DNA of 64,000 bases from Triatoma infestans (Eukaryota > Arthropoda > Insecta > Hemiptera > Reduviidae). This document shows positions 1 through 11,632 of the stretch, one piece after another. Made by a program: the position numbers and the translations under genes. The stretch spans positions 179,699 through 243,698 of the forward strand of contig JAAEAF010003769.1 of the NCBI GenBank assembly GCA_011037195.1. Direction: 5' to 3'. The first letter of the stretch is position 1; every line of letters begins with the position of its first letter. Under the pieces are notes generated by a model that did no database searches, was not told the origin of the DNA, and saw only the letters and a list, made by a program, of their open reading frames with translations.

Positions 1-1137
1 AAAGTATTTAAACTCAGAGAAAATACCAGCAATATTGTAATGTTAGAGTATCTCCTAGCGATAACATGATTCGGAACCTAATCGCCAGGTTTGAAATAAC
101 TGGGTCAGTCGGCGATATTCCGGGAAGAGGTCCTAAACGCACTGAACGCTGTGATATAACGGAGGAAGCTGTACTGCAGAGTATTGTTCAAGATCTATCT
201 GCCCCTACCCGTCGTCGCTCTGCTTAAATAGACAGTGCTAGAACCTCGCTTCAGAAGATTCTTCAATGGATTTAAAAATGTTTCCACACAAGATCCAATG
301 GTTCAAGCTTTACTACCCTAAGGTACTCAGCAGCGCCTGCAGTATGCCATTCTATTTCAGCACCTAGCCAGATGTAACAACAACTTGGTGATGTCTGATG
401 AGGACCATTTTCATTTATACGGTTACATCAACAAAACAAAACTGCAGATTTTGGAGTAGTGAGAATCGCAGAGAATTACATCAGCATCAATTGCATCCCC
501 AAAAATGCACTGTGAGGTGTGCTGTTATGGCTGAAAGAGTTGCCGGTCTCTATTTCTATGGAAATGAGAAAGGTCAGGCAGAAAGAATCAATGCAGCCTT
601 GTATAGGATAATGCTTGAAAATGTTTTATGCTTAGCGGTCGAAATAATCAAGAGGTATAGCTCCAACACGATGGTGATACTGCGTACACCGCCAGGACGA
701 CAATCGAGAAATTTTCGATGGACGAATGAATTCAAAAATGCTCAATTGGTCTGGCGTTCACACGATTTGAAGACTTCAAACTTCTTTTTCTAATGCTACT
801 TACGGGTTAAGAATGGGTTTACAAAAATAAACCTTGAATAATTCATGAAAAGGAGAACATTCGAGCCGAAATCTGATGTTTAGGTCATAAAAATGCAGAA
901 AGAGCCCGCATTTGTGAGCAGGAAAAGGGTGGTCATTTGAGAGATGTTGTTTTTAAAACATAATACTGAAAAATATGCATAAATAAAAATAGCACGCTAT
1001 ATCGTGCACACGTTATAGATATCATTTCATTATTTTTATACGCAACATTACTGGTAGAATACATTTTGTATTGTAACTGTACTGCAGTTAAATAAAAAAA
1101 TAAATAAATTATTCAATCATTCAGTGGCCACCCTTTA
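1..1137 (+). mobile_element. Tc1/mariner-type DNA transposon relic
   Basis: The first ~230 bases translate with stops into a helix-turn-helix region of the type LIARFEITGSV...GRGPKRT. Bases 385-580 resemble the catalytic stretch MSDEDHF, then NKTK/NKQNCRFW, then HPQKCTV.CAV of IS630/Tc1/mariner transposases. The frame is broken by stops and shifts, so it is a dead copy. The right end carries cagtggccaccctt near 1120-1135, which looks like a terminal inverted repeat; the left end is outside the window. It abuts the splice donor of an endophilin-B exon (donor at 1158-1159), so it lies in an intron of that gene. Superfamily is likely; family not determined. Confidence 0.7.
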
Positions 1138-1159
1138 TATATATATATATATAAGTTAC

Positions 1160-4100
1160 CTCATCAGCAATTAATGATATCTCTTGAGAGTTTCTTGCAT
1201 CGTATCCGCATAATACTTTGGCTCGCATCTTTTTTCTGCTAAGAAAATAAAATAAATAAAATAAAAATAAATTTTAAATACAAGGTTAAAATAAAGCAAA
1301 TAAATAAATGCGAAAATAATGTCATTTAAATAATATTTAAAGATATTGTGACAAGAAAAAACTAGAAATTTACAAAAATTTACATTGATATATCACGAAT
1401 TTTCAATTGTTTGCTTCAAATGAATAGCTTCCAAGGGTTTCCTAGTAGAATTCACTTTTTTAAAGTTAATATATTTAGCAAAATGAAAAATTGGAAACAG
1501 AAACAATATTGCACGACATAAAATAATGGTTTCAAAAATTAGAGTAAAACCTTATAAGATAAATATAGAATCGTGACTTTTCTCTTGATTAGAAGAAACT
1601 CGCATTCAACATTTGGATTCAAACTCAATATTACTAATTAGCATTTTAATAATTTTTCAGATTTGTTTAATCAAACGACTACAAAATATAAAAGCCAATT
1701 TTTTCATTGATCTCAATGATGCAGTGAATTAATTCTAGAAGTACTGGTGGGATTAATTTCAATAACTAGAAAATTTGCATAAGCAACTCAGTGAGCATTT
1801 ATATTATTTTGTTGTGGGAAACATGCACAATTTCAAACTTTTTATTCAATAAAATTAATACAATGTTTTGGGGGCAATTAAGACGAATTTAAGAGAAATG
1901 ACAAAAGCACACGGGGAATTATAGTTAATTTTTGTAGAAATCTTTTTGCAAACAATATATGTAGAATATATTATAGAAAAAGCTTTTACTTTCACCTTGT
2001 AAATACGAAGGTGTGGACTCTGGCTAAGCAAATTGATTTTTTATTTATTTTAAATTCCGAACTTCTAAGGAGAATATAAATGTTATTACAAAAATAAACT
2101 AAAGAAAAAAACAAAAGAAAATAAAAAATTCAAAAAAAGAATTTAAAATAAAACAAAAAGGACTAAAGGAATGAATGAACGTTTTCAGAAATTTGAATAG
2201 AAGCAGGGCCGGAGAGGTCGATTTCTTCACTATTCAATCTGACTACTGGACTGCGTCTTTCACTGCAACAAGTTATTAGAAAATTGACATAATACATAAG
2301 TTTTTTAGAATACTGATAAATATCTGGGTTTATCTAAGAGCCCTACAATTTCTGATTAGTCATATTTAACAAATTACTAACTTGGAAATTTCATTTTTCA
2401 GATCCTGTAATGCAGAAGTACATTGCTGATGATAAAGTAGCTGAGCATCGACCAGGTCATGGAGACAGCGTGAATGTGAAGAATGTGAATTGCTTACACT
2501 TTCCAGAAGTAATTTAGTTATTTCTACCTGACGATCGAACTCTGCTTGGGCTACTCTTAAGTCACGTTCTGCCTATACAGATTAAATACATTTAAAAGCT
2601 ACAAGATTATGAATAGAATTTTTGAAAGGTTGAGATCTTTTTTGGAAAATATTTGCTCAAAACCACCATAATTTTCTGCATATATATAATCATTTAGTCT
2701 TATATCATGGGCCTTAGAATTACAATCAACGATTTTCTCTTATTAAAGTTATTATTATTATTATTTTTTTAATTAGGGCGCTTAACAGCTACGGTCATTT
2801 GCGCCCGGAGCCTTCTCAGTGCACTGTCGGCCTCCGGACAGTGTTCTCTCATTACAGATAACATTGTCCATCACCGGACAGTGAGCTGTAAAGGCTGCTA
2901 GGAAGAGAAAATCTAAGGGCAGCACGGCTGGATTCGAACCTGGGATCTCCGCTTACTAGTCCAGCGCGCTACCACTGAGCTAATCCCTTCCCTATTAAAG
3001 TTATTACAATTCTAATTGATAATTGTCTCCAAACTTAGAATTTTTATTAAATACATAGTTGCCCTGTATATGTAGAATAATGGGGCAAGTTGGTTCCAGC
3101 AAATAACGGATACAATATCATCATTATCACAATCAAATCTGTCTCTGTAGCCTTTGCGGTGTAGGGAGCATGCACGTACAATCCATTTGTTGTACCATCT
3201 TTCCTGGATGGTTTTCCTTCTCTTCCCCAATCCAATCTTCTTCTATGGAAGGCTTCCTTTCCCCTTCTCCCTGATCCATCATTTACAATTGTAAAACAGA
3301 CTAGGTGATCAGTTCATTCTAAGTAAATGCCCATACCATCTCAGTTAGATCTCGACTACTGCTGATCCTATATTAATGGTGGCTCCAATAGTCGAGTTCC
3401 TCACCCTTTTTCTTCTCGTTGCAATGACCATGAACATGACAATGAAGCCAGTTTTCAAGGTGTAACGACCCTAAAGCACCTCATTGCAATATAAATTCTA
3501 AATTCGAAAAACGAAAATTCAGTTTCTAGCAAACCACTGGCGCGGTCTCAACTCGGAAACTCAAGTGTATTTCATGAAAATGGCCGCGGAAACCTAAAAG
3601 TTCAAAGTTATATTTGTTTAAAAAATGTGAATTGTAAAGTATGTTGTTCCGCTCTCCGTTCATCACACCTAATTGGTAGTTGGACATTAAGCAAGCCTGA
3701 AGAAATATGCATGACTTCTTTTTTTGATTTTACTAAACTATCCCATTAGTCTCAGTGATATTGGCACATATGTATTTCTATTATGTATTATTTATCCTAC
3801 AATCAATACTTAGCTTCCTAAATATGATAATAGTGCTCAGATACAACAATATTCAAACGTCAAAAAAAGAAACGAAAAATTCTAAAAACAATTTAGTTGG
3901 ATCACCCTAAAATTTAAAGCCCTGTGTGGTGGATGATTAGGATAGTTAGGAGAATAATTTTTTTCTTGATCTTTCGCGGCACTTTTATGAATTATCTTTC
4001 AAGATGTAACGACTCTGAAGAGGCCTATTGCAATATGGGCAAAACGTCGGTTTCCTGCAAACCACTGACCAGTCTCAATCTGGAGAAAAGCGTTTTTCAT

Positions 4101-6868
4101 TTTCAATTGTCAACAACAAAAAATAGAAACGTGCAATTAAAGAATTATGTCAAACATAAAAAAGAAAACTTAGCTGACTAGGGCATTTGCAGACATGTGA
4201 AATTTCGAGCGAAAGGAAAAGAAGAAGCTCTTCCAAGAACATTTATGGAAAAAGAAAAGGAGGCATAGAATGAGATGGCACAGCATTATTTGAAAATATT
4301 AACGTAGAAGAAGAAGTAGTTAAATACACAAGCCGCCTATTTTATCTGATGGATGGTGGAGTTGTATGAAGTTATCTGGAGGGGGTGAAGTTGTTCGCGT
4401 CCGAGATTGTTCTCACGTGCCTCCTAGATATCCAACTAAACGAACAACATCAATCGTCAGCGCAGCTTAGTTCTTTTATACTGGGCCGCGCGACGCTGAA
4501 TGGCCGAATAGCCGAAGCCATGGCGTAGGGGAAAAAAAATTATCCGATGGGCTTTAGATCATGTGTCACATCAGGCGAATAGCACAGTCTCAAGTACCGC
4601 ATTTTTTTCCCCCCTCGGAGAGTGTATATGCAAATAAAAAATAATTAATATGCAAAAATAAGTCTATCACCGTAAACACTTCCTCAGTTTTCAAAACGTT
4701 AGCTAGTTAATAATTAGTGCTTTATCCTCTGAAAATATAAGATCCCAAACCGGTGTTTTTTTTTTTTAAATGGAACACTTTTTTTACTGAAACTACTTTT
4801 CATTTCATGATCAAAGAATTTGAGTTGATAGAAATTTTGTCAAAATTCGTTCAATTAAAAAATATAGTGTTATGAAATTATAAATTTTATCAACCAGTTT
4901 TATTGTTTATAATTTAATAATAATAATAACAACATGGACTTAAAAAATAACTTAGAAATAAAGTTTATTCTAGAGAAAAATTTATTTTAGAGAACTAATT
5001 AAAACCAATTTAAATCAATTTTTTTACATAACTGCATTTTCCCAGGGAATTTCAGCTGTCATTTTTCGTGTTTTTCATGAAATGAAACTAATTTCAGAAA
5101 AATAAGACACAATACCCATTTAAAAGAGAAAAGTTAGATCTATATCTTATATTTCTAGGTGTTTAAAAAAAAATATTTTTATAAAATAAATAAAAGGAAT
5201 AGGAAATTTGACATAAGGATTGGTAAGGGTAGCATAATTATTTTTTTACTGTACTGAATAGGCCCGAGGAAAAAATGCTGAACCACTGAGTCAGACAATG
5301 CAGCAACCTTGCAAGCATATAAAATTCGGGGCGAAGAAATAGTATATAGTACCTACATTAAGAGTGGGAAATAACAGTAATGCAAATATTAACTAAAGAA
5401 AAAAAATCACATCAACCTTGTGAAGATATACTCTCCATTTATTTTAATAACATTACCTGCTGCAGGAGATACTCTGGGCTTGGCCCTTCCTTTATGAGCA
5501 AGCATAATAAAAACACAGAAACAATATAAACATTATATTAAAAGTTAAATAAATTTGGCTATTTGTAAGCATATATATTTAATTAATATCTAAAAGAAAC
5601 ATACCGTCTGTTGTCCAAGCATACTTCTTGCCTTTCTCACTCGGTTCTTACATGCATCAAGATCTAATCTGTAATTCAATAACGTAAAAGTTTTAAAGCG
5701 ATATACTATAAAGAGTTACTCAAAAATGGCTGAAAATGTTTTAAACAAAATTCCTGAATAAACAATTAACTAATCATAAAAGAAAAACTTCTTTTCACAC
5801 AATAAAACAACGATTATCTAAAACACCTATTATTATCTATCTAACTGTGCATTATATTTAATAATTTCACCATTTTTTTTTTCGAAAGGCACTCACTGGG
5901 GAAATGAATATTTAATTTAGAATAAATTTGTGAATATGAAAAATGTTTAATAAGCTCTTATATACCGTTTACTTTCCAATACTCCTCTTTCTGTCATTAT
6001 AGTTTTCATTTCTCCGTCGAGGTATTTTTTTAATGGAGAAAGGAAACATGCATTTGTATTTGATATAAATTCACGTTCAATTTTTCCAAGCTTTTGTTCA
6101 CATTGCCCTACCTTCAACAGCGAACTTCCTAAAATTTGTAAAGATTATTTCCAAACCATCAAAGAATAGGATTAAGAATCTTAATAATGAATAAAATAAT
6201 TTTTTCGAAATCGCATAGCATTATATTTGCTTATAGTAGAAAATTTGGTAATTTTCTTGTTGTGCTTTAAGCAGATTTTAAGGTAAGTTCACACCATTAG
6301 CACTTGTGTTTAACACTTCTCAAGGGAGGGAAGATACACTAAATCACTATTCTGAATACTTTTAATTACCGTATGGGGTTCCTGGACCAAATTCGTTTCC
6401 CGCATCAATCATATCTTGGCCTAGATATTCTAAATTACTTAATCGGTTGGACTTTTTCTTGTCCATTTTCTCTAAGAGATAGTCTTCCACTCTGTTACCT
6501 TTACAAATTATGTTAACATTAAACAATTAGAATATTCTATTAATAAAATGAAGTACAGTAATTCCCAAATTAAAACAATAACCTGCCTGGATGAGGTGTG
6601 AGTACTGATTCTGTATTTTTTAATATTTTTTCGGTCCATGTTTTTGTTATATCAGACCTTTCTGCTAAATTTTCAAAATGTGCATCTAGTTCTGTCTTTT
6701 CTGATGTGCCTAGTTTTTCACCAGTTAACTGCAAAAAAATAAAACGTTTTGAAGTGGCTTGAACCACTCAACCACTTAAATAAAATAATGGCAATTTACC
6801 TGCACTACTCTATTTACGACAGTCCCCGCATCACGAACCATCTTTTTTATATCCATATTAAAATTCAT
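1160..6868 (-). CDS. EndoB: Endophilin-B (SH3GLB-type BAR and SH3 protein), C-terminus outside window
   Basis: Membrane-curving BAR-domain protein of the endophilin-B family, known in autophagy, mitochondrial and endosomal membrane dynamics. Exons on the minus strand, all with AG/GT borders and matching phases: 6800-6868, 6583-6728, 6370-6491, 5966-6128, 5605-5668, 5457-5489 and 2378-2572, giving 264 residues. Recognisable stretches: an N-terminal amphipathic segment (MNFNMDIKKMVRDAG), LGTSEKTELDAHFENL, RVEDYLLEKMDKKK, FGPGTPYG, RLDLDACKNRVRKAR and AERDLRVAQAEFDRQ, the normal order of the BAR domain. An SH3-starting exon lies at 1160-1228 or 1160-1235 (RAKVLCGYDARNSQEISLIADE). The phase-compatible acceptor for it is at 1229-1230; the stronger one at 1236-1237 would need an unseen linker exon. 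The rest of SH3 must lie left of base 1. The 2.9-kb intron after residue 199 holds SINE and FB4 copies. Start chosen because MNFN is the family's usual beginning. Confidence 0.93.
2755..2992 (-). repeat. SINE-A, tRNA-derived, in an endophilin-B intron
   Basis: On the minus strand the head reads like a tRNA: A box TAGCTCAGTGGTAGCGCGCTGG and B box GGTTCGAATCC, followed by a body with repeated CGGACAGTG words and an A-rich tail (T-rich on the plus strand at 2755-2767). It is flanked by a perfect 14-bp duplication, TATTAAAGTTATTA, at 2741-2754 and 2993-3006. A second full copy is at 40762-41005. The tRNA part is not a free tRNA gene because body and tail are fused to it. Confidence 0.9.
3605..3730 (+). 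repeat. SINE-B 3' fragment
   Basis: The segment matches the body and 3' part of the SINE-B copies at 38672-38876 and 62642-62838: tttgtttaaaaaatgt, then ctaattggtagttggac and ttaagc..gcctgaa. The tRNA-like head is missing. It lies in an endophilin-B intron. Confidence 0.7.
3930..4110 (+). repeat. FB4 repeat fragment with hammerhead-like core
   Basis: Bases 4011-4053 have the order GACT, CTGAAGA, G, a hairpin GCCTAT/ATGGGC, AAAAC, GTC and GGTTT. This is the layout of a minimal hammerhead ribozyme, but the obligatory GAAA is AAAA, so it is probably dead. The flank ttcctgcaaaccactg is shared with the copy at 20686-20765 (opposite strand) and with a more decayed one at 3450-3540. The family appears repetitive and unrelated to the endophilin-B gene that hosts it. 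Confidence 0.5.
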
Positions 6869-7195
6869 ATTTAAACGTTATTTAAGACAATATTACACAA
6901 ATAAAATTAGAACCATCTATTGATTAGGATTACTCATCTGAAGACAGCTGTATTAGGTTATAACAATTTTAAAGGCCTTGATACTTTAAAAATGAATGAT
7001 TATTTATTTAAAACAATATTATTCTTTAAATTAAGTTGTTTTTTTGCAGTTCAATTTAAAATATTTAATTATCAGATACGGGAATTAGATTAATTACAGG
7101 CGGTCACTAGAGATTAGATCCACAGTAACCTTATATAACCTTACAAAGTTGTTTTGAATTTGTTTAAGATATATTTGAAATTTCTTTTCAATGCA
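6869..7195. promoter_or_regulatory. Shared endophilin-B / O-fut1 divergent promoter region
   Basis: The 327 bp between the two start codons must hold both 5' untranslated regions and both transcription starts. The sequence is very AT-rich. I see no convincing TATA box at a useful distance for either gene and no repeat. Inference: a bidirectional promoter for two housekeeping-type genes. Confidence 0.6.
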
Positions 7196-10100
7196 ATGTT
7201 ATCAACTTTTGTTTTAGGACTATTTTTCTTTTTATTATTTCCTTCAATGTATTTCTTCGTAGATTCCAACGGTTATATTGCTTATTGTCCATGCATGGGT
7301 AAGGAACCCTGAAGTAAAGTAGATTTTGCGTAATTATTGTTTATGTATTATCAATATTTTGCAACGACTGTAACGACTAATTTGTTTTAAAAATTAAACC
7401 TAAAACTATAGGAAGGTTCGGGAATCAAGCTGATCACTTTCTTGGAGCCCTTGGTTTTGCTAAAGGCGTGAACAGAACATTAATTTTGCCTCCATGGGTT
7501 GAATATAGATTTGGAGAGCCAAAGTCGGTTAGTTTCTTTCCTTGTAATAAAAAGAAATATAATGCCAACTATATTACAATGGAATTATTTTCAGATTCAA
7601 GTGCCGTTCGATACGTACTTTAAAATTGAACCTCTACAAAAGTTTCATCGAGTCATATTAATGCATGATTTTATGAAAGGCATAGCACCTCATGTGTGGC
7701 CACCTGAGAAAAGAATTTGTGAGTGTTGTTTTCAAATTACTTCAGTCTTCAGATCATTTTCTTTTTTAGCTTATTAAGATAATTCAGTAGAAATATTATT
7801 TTCTCAAAAGTTACTTTTATTACAGCATTTTGTTATATGGCACGTGGTAATTCTGGACATTGTAGTGCAAAGGAAGGTAATCCATTTGGCCCTTTCTGGG
7901 ATACATATAATATAGATTTTGTTAATTCCGAATTTTACGGACCCCTTCATTATGACATATACCATTCTGACATGGCAAAACAGTGGAATGATAAGTATCC
8001 TCCAAATCTCTATCCAGGTTTGTTTAGTTTTCATTTTGATATTTTTAGGGGTAAGGGTTAATCATTAATTTTTATAGCATAATTTAAGATCTCTTCTCTA
8101 TAATGAGCTGCTCTTATTATAGTAGATATTATTTAATAAAGACTGATAAATTGTCTTCCAACCATTGAGTAGTTTAGAGAATTTTCTCTTATTAAGCTTT
8201 ATTATCTCGATTTAATTTCTTTGTTTTTAATTTGGAAATATATTCATATTATTTCTTATATTTGTTTTATTACAGTTTTGGCATTTGCCGGTGCACCAGG
8301 AAGTTTTCCAGTACAAGAAGAAAATAAAGTATTACAAAAGTATCTTGTGTGGAGTGATAGCGTTGCAAAAGAAGCGGAAGATTTTGTAAAAGACAATTTA
8401 CCCAGAGGATCGTTTATAGCAATTCATCTGAGGAATGGCATTGACTGGGTAATTTTGGGTTTTCATTTCTGAAATATCAAGGCAGTTTATCCCCTCTATT
8501 ATGCGGAGGGAAGATCTTTTTTAAAAAAAGTTTTTTTCTTTTCAGTTTTAAGAAATGGTGATTGATGGGCCTTGTTTGGGATTTTAAGAAATTGCTTATG
8601 CATTATTATGCACATAATAATGTAAGACATGAAACAACTTTGAATCACTATTGTCGCGCCACATGCCTTCCATATTCATAAAAGCACTTGGTAAATTGTA
8701 CATTAGGAGGCAATTACTGGTAATAGTATTTTACTCCAGTGGCCTCCATAAACAAATTCTACCTTTTTTATATTCATTTACAAAAGTCCCCATAGATATG
8801 TGAATTTGATGCATCTTCGGTAATGCTACTCGATTTCTATGAGACATAACGATAAAGTTTCATGGAAATCTCCACCGATTAAATTGTTTTTCAAGCAGTT
8901 ATTAATATTTTCTTAAGCTTTAATGCATAGAAATAGTTTTTTTTATAGCATAATTTAAGATCTCTTCTCTTTTAATGAGAAATGCCTGCTAGATATTATT
9001 TAATACTGATATTTGATTTAATGATATTGGCAATTATCACTTCTACACACTTCATCTTCCTTTTGTAAGATCGAAAATATATGTTAATAATCGAAAAGAT
9101 TTCTTAGTCTCAACTAAACAGTTTACACAAGTTAATAGTTGATCAACTAACAGTTATCTACCTAATTATTACGATTGATTATTATAGTTAATATATGAAC
9201 ATTTGGTCCTTTTTGGGAAAACCGTCTAGCCTATTCAATCACAGTCCAAAGGAATATGTTTAATTTGTCGCAAATTAGGAGAAGATTGGTCTTCCTCTGG
9301 AGACACCAAAAACTCAATCGTAATCATAATCATGATTTTCACTGCGATAATTGGTGAGCTAATTAATTAATTCGCAGTAGCATCTTCTTTGGTCCTTTAA
9401 AAAAAAATATTAATATTAAGGTTATCCCTAGCAATAGGGGAGTTAAAAAAAAAATCAATAAACGCATTTACAATACTTATTTGCAAATTTTATTTAGAAT
9501 CTTATTCATTTGAAATTCATTTTTCGCGGATAATAAAACTGAAAAGACTGCGAATTTTTACAAAATTCTAATTCTACAACAGTCCAATTGGAAAACATGT
9601 TTATTAACATAATATTTTCTCTGGACCCCTGGGAGAGAGGCAAGCATAGATCTTCTTGGAAGATTACAACCAAAAAAGGTCTCAGGAAGAACAAAGCTCC
9701 ACATTCTTACGGGTTTCCTTACGGGGCACAGTAGACTCAGAGAACGTCTGTCGAAGCTGGGCTTGTAGAGTGATAGCACATGCAGTTTCTGCGGAGGGAT
9801 GGAGGAAACTCCGATACATCTCCTCTTGGACTGCGAGGCTGTCACTCAGAGAAGATTTAGAAGCCTGGGTAGTTACCATGAAGATGAGGAGAATATATCG
9901 TCTCTAGAGCCCTCCAGAATATTGAGATTGCTAGGAGCCTTTATATCGTGGGGGTGTGTTTGGCCAGCCAGCAGCATGGCACAATACACCGTGGAGCTCG
10001 CGTGGGAGTGGGCTCCTTCTACCAAAAAAAAAAATTCAGAATATTTTAAATATAAATAGTGAGGTTATTATGGCTACCATACTTAGGGGTTTTCGCATTT

Positions 10101-11632
10101 TTAAAAAAATAAAAATATTGCTAATAATTATTATTAATGATCATAATAGAAATTCATTGTTTTCACTTGAAAGGTAGAGAAGTTGCTATGTAACACCCAC
10201 GGTCGGGATTTTTTTTGCCAGTTTGAAAATGGAAGTAAAACTTCAAGCTATGAAATTTTTCATAGAGCTGATTGCAGAGCAATTATAGAGCAATTGCAAA
10301 TCCATTTTGGATAGATTTTTTTTATAAACATTTTATTCATGAAACCAAACCAAAGAAGACATTTAGAGTTTTTGGTTTCATCCCTCTTTAAGATATGGGA
10401 AGAACATTTAGCTAGCGAATCAAAAAATATAACGTCGAGAGGAAAATTTCATAAACACAACGATTTGATCATTTATGACATGATATTAATGATTTATTAT
10501 TTTCTTCGGAATTTCACTTTACATCTCTTCTGTAGGGTTTTTTCCGCGTTCCTTACAATCTGCCGTTCTTATTTGATAGTTGAATTTATTCATTTTGTAA
10601 ATTAGCGTTTTATTATATGTAACTTTGAAAAATTGTTTATCTTTTATTGCATAAGAAATATTTTAAATGTAAAACCTTTAAATCTTGTAATGTAATACAG
10701 GTACGAGCTTGTGAACATATAAAGAGTTCTCCCAGTCTTTTTGCTGCCCCTCAATGCATTGGATATCGGGGAGAAGGTGGCAAGGCTACTTATGAAATGT
10801 GTCTTCCTGACAGCAGCCTAGTAATTAAACAGATTAAAAGAGTAGCAAGAGGAATATCTGATCTTGTTGCAATAGTTGTTGCTTCTGATACTAATCATAT
10901 GATTCCAGAACTCACTAAGGCTTTTAGTAGAATGGAAGTAAGTGTTTGAAATTGTATGAAACATTTGTTTGAAATTTATCTATTTTATTTTCTTATTCTT
11001 GCAGATTATTCTAATTTGGTTCAATCATTGCGTTAATGAAAATCTTTGGCTTGATCCATAATGCTTTAATTTGTCTATCAGGGCTTGTATTTACAGTTAT
11101 TCTTCGGTAACGGGCGAAATATTTCTCTTCACGGCTTCAGAGTCATGCAGTAAACTCAGTGAGTATACTGTAAGCTTTTAGAAGCCTGATACCCCATAAT
11201 AAAGTCAAATTCTTCGCCGACACTAATGAACGCAAACATTATTTTCAAGTAGATATAGATATAGCAAACTTTGAGATGAACCAAAACAACTCTTATATCT
11301 TTATAAAAAATATTATTTTCTCTTTTTACAGAAATTTTGTATTGTATTTCATAAATAGTATAATTTTTTAAATGCGAAAATATAATGTCTTCTTTGTTTA
11401 ATTAAAATACAATTTTACTATTTAGGTGAAGGTAGTTAAGGCTAATGGATCTACTCCTCACGTTGAACTGGCGATTTTAGGCCGTGCTAATCAATTTATT
11501 GCAAATTGTATCTCGTCATTTTCTGCGTTTGCTGTGCGCGCAAGGACTGCACGTGGTTTACCATCTCAGTTTTGGGCATATCCTCCACCTAGACAAAGTT
11601 CTGGTAGCAACAACGGACATGATGAATTATAG
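7196..11632 (+). CDS. O-fut1: GDP-fucose protein O-fucosyltransferase 1 (POFUT1)
   Basis: ER-resident glycosyltransferase that moves fucose from GDP-fucose to Ser/Thr of EGF repeats, notably of Notch. Seven exons with GT-AG borders and matching phases: 7196-7298, 7412-7527, 7595-7718, 7826-8017, 8276-8448, 10701-10937 and 11426-11632, together 383 residues (human POFUT1 is 388). Residues 1-22 are hydrophobic (signal sequence). Conserved blocks: [17 protein letters not shown] (from residue 30), [45 protein letters not shown] (229-236, with the catalytic-site arginine 231), [32 protein letters not shown] and the C-terminal retention signal HDEL (380-383). An NRT glycosylation sequon is at 55-57. 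The ATG at 7196 is used because the one at 7191 hits a stop at once. Intron 5 (2252 bp) holds a LINE fragment. All key blocks look intact. Confidence 0.96.
9630..10030 (+). mobile_element. I/R1-like LINE 3' fragment inside O-fut1 intron 5
   Basis: Read across a frameshift, the segment gives a tail like [20 protein letters not shown], then [21 protein letters not shown], the cysteine-rich region that follows RNase H in I- and R1-related LINEs. The same arrangement is seen at 30821-31396 (minus). The end is an A run at 10022-10031 after ctccttctacc, so this is the 3' end of a plus-strand insertion. No intact reading frame; a fossil. Confidence 0.7.

Noticed and set aside
2180..2265. Possible linker exon of endophilin-B on the minus strand
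   Set aside because: After a good acceptor the phase required by the upstream exon meets TGA at once, and the donor is weak.
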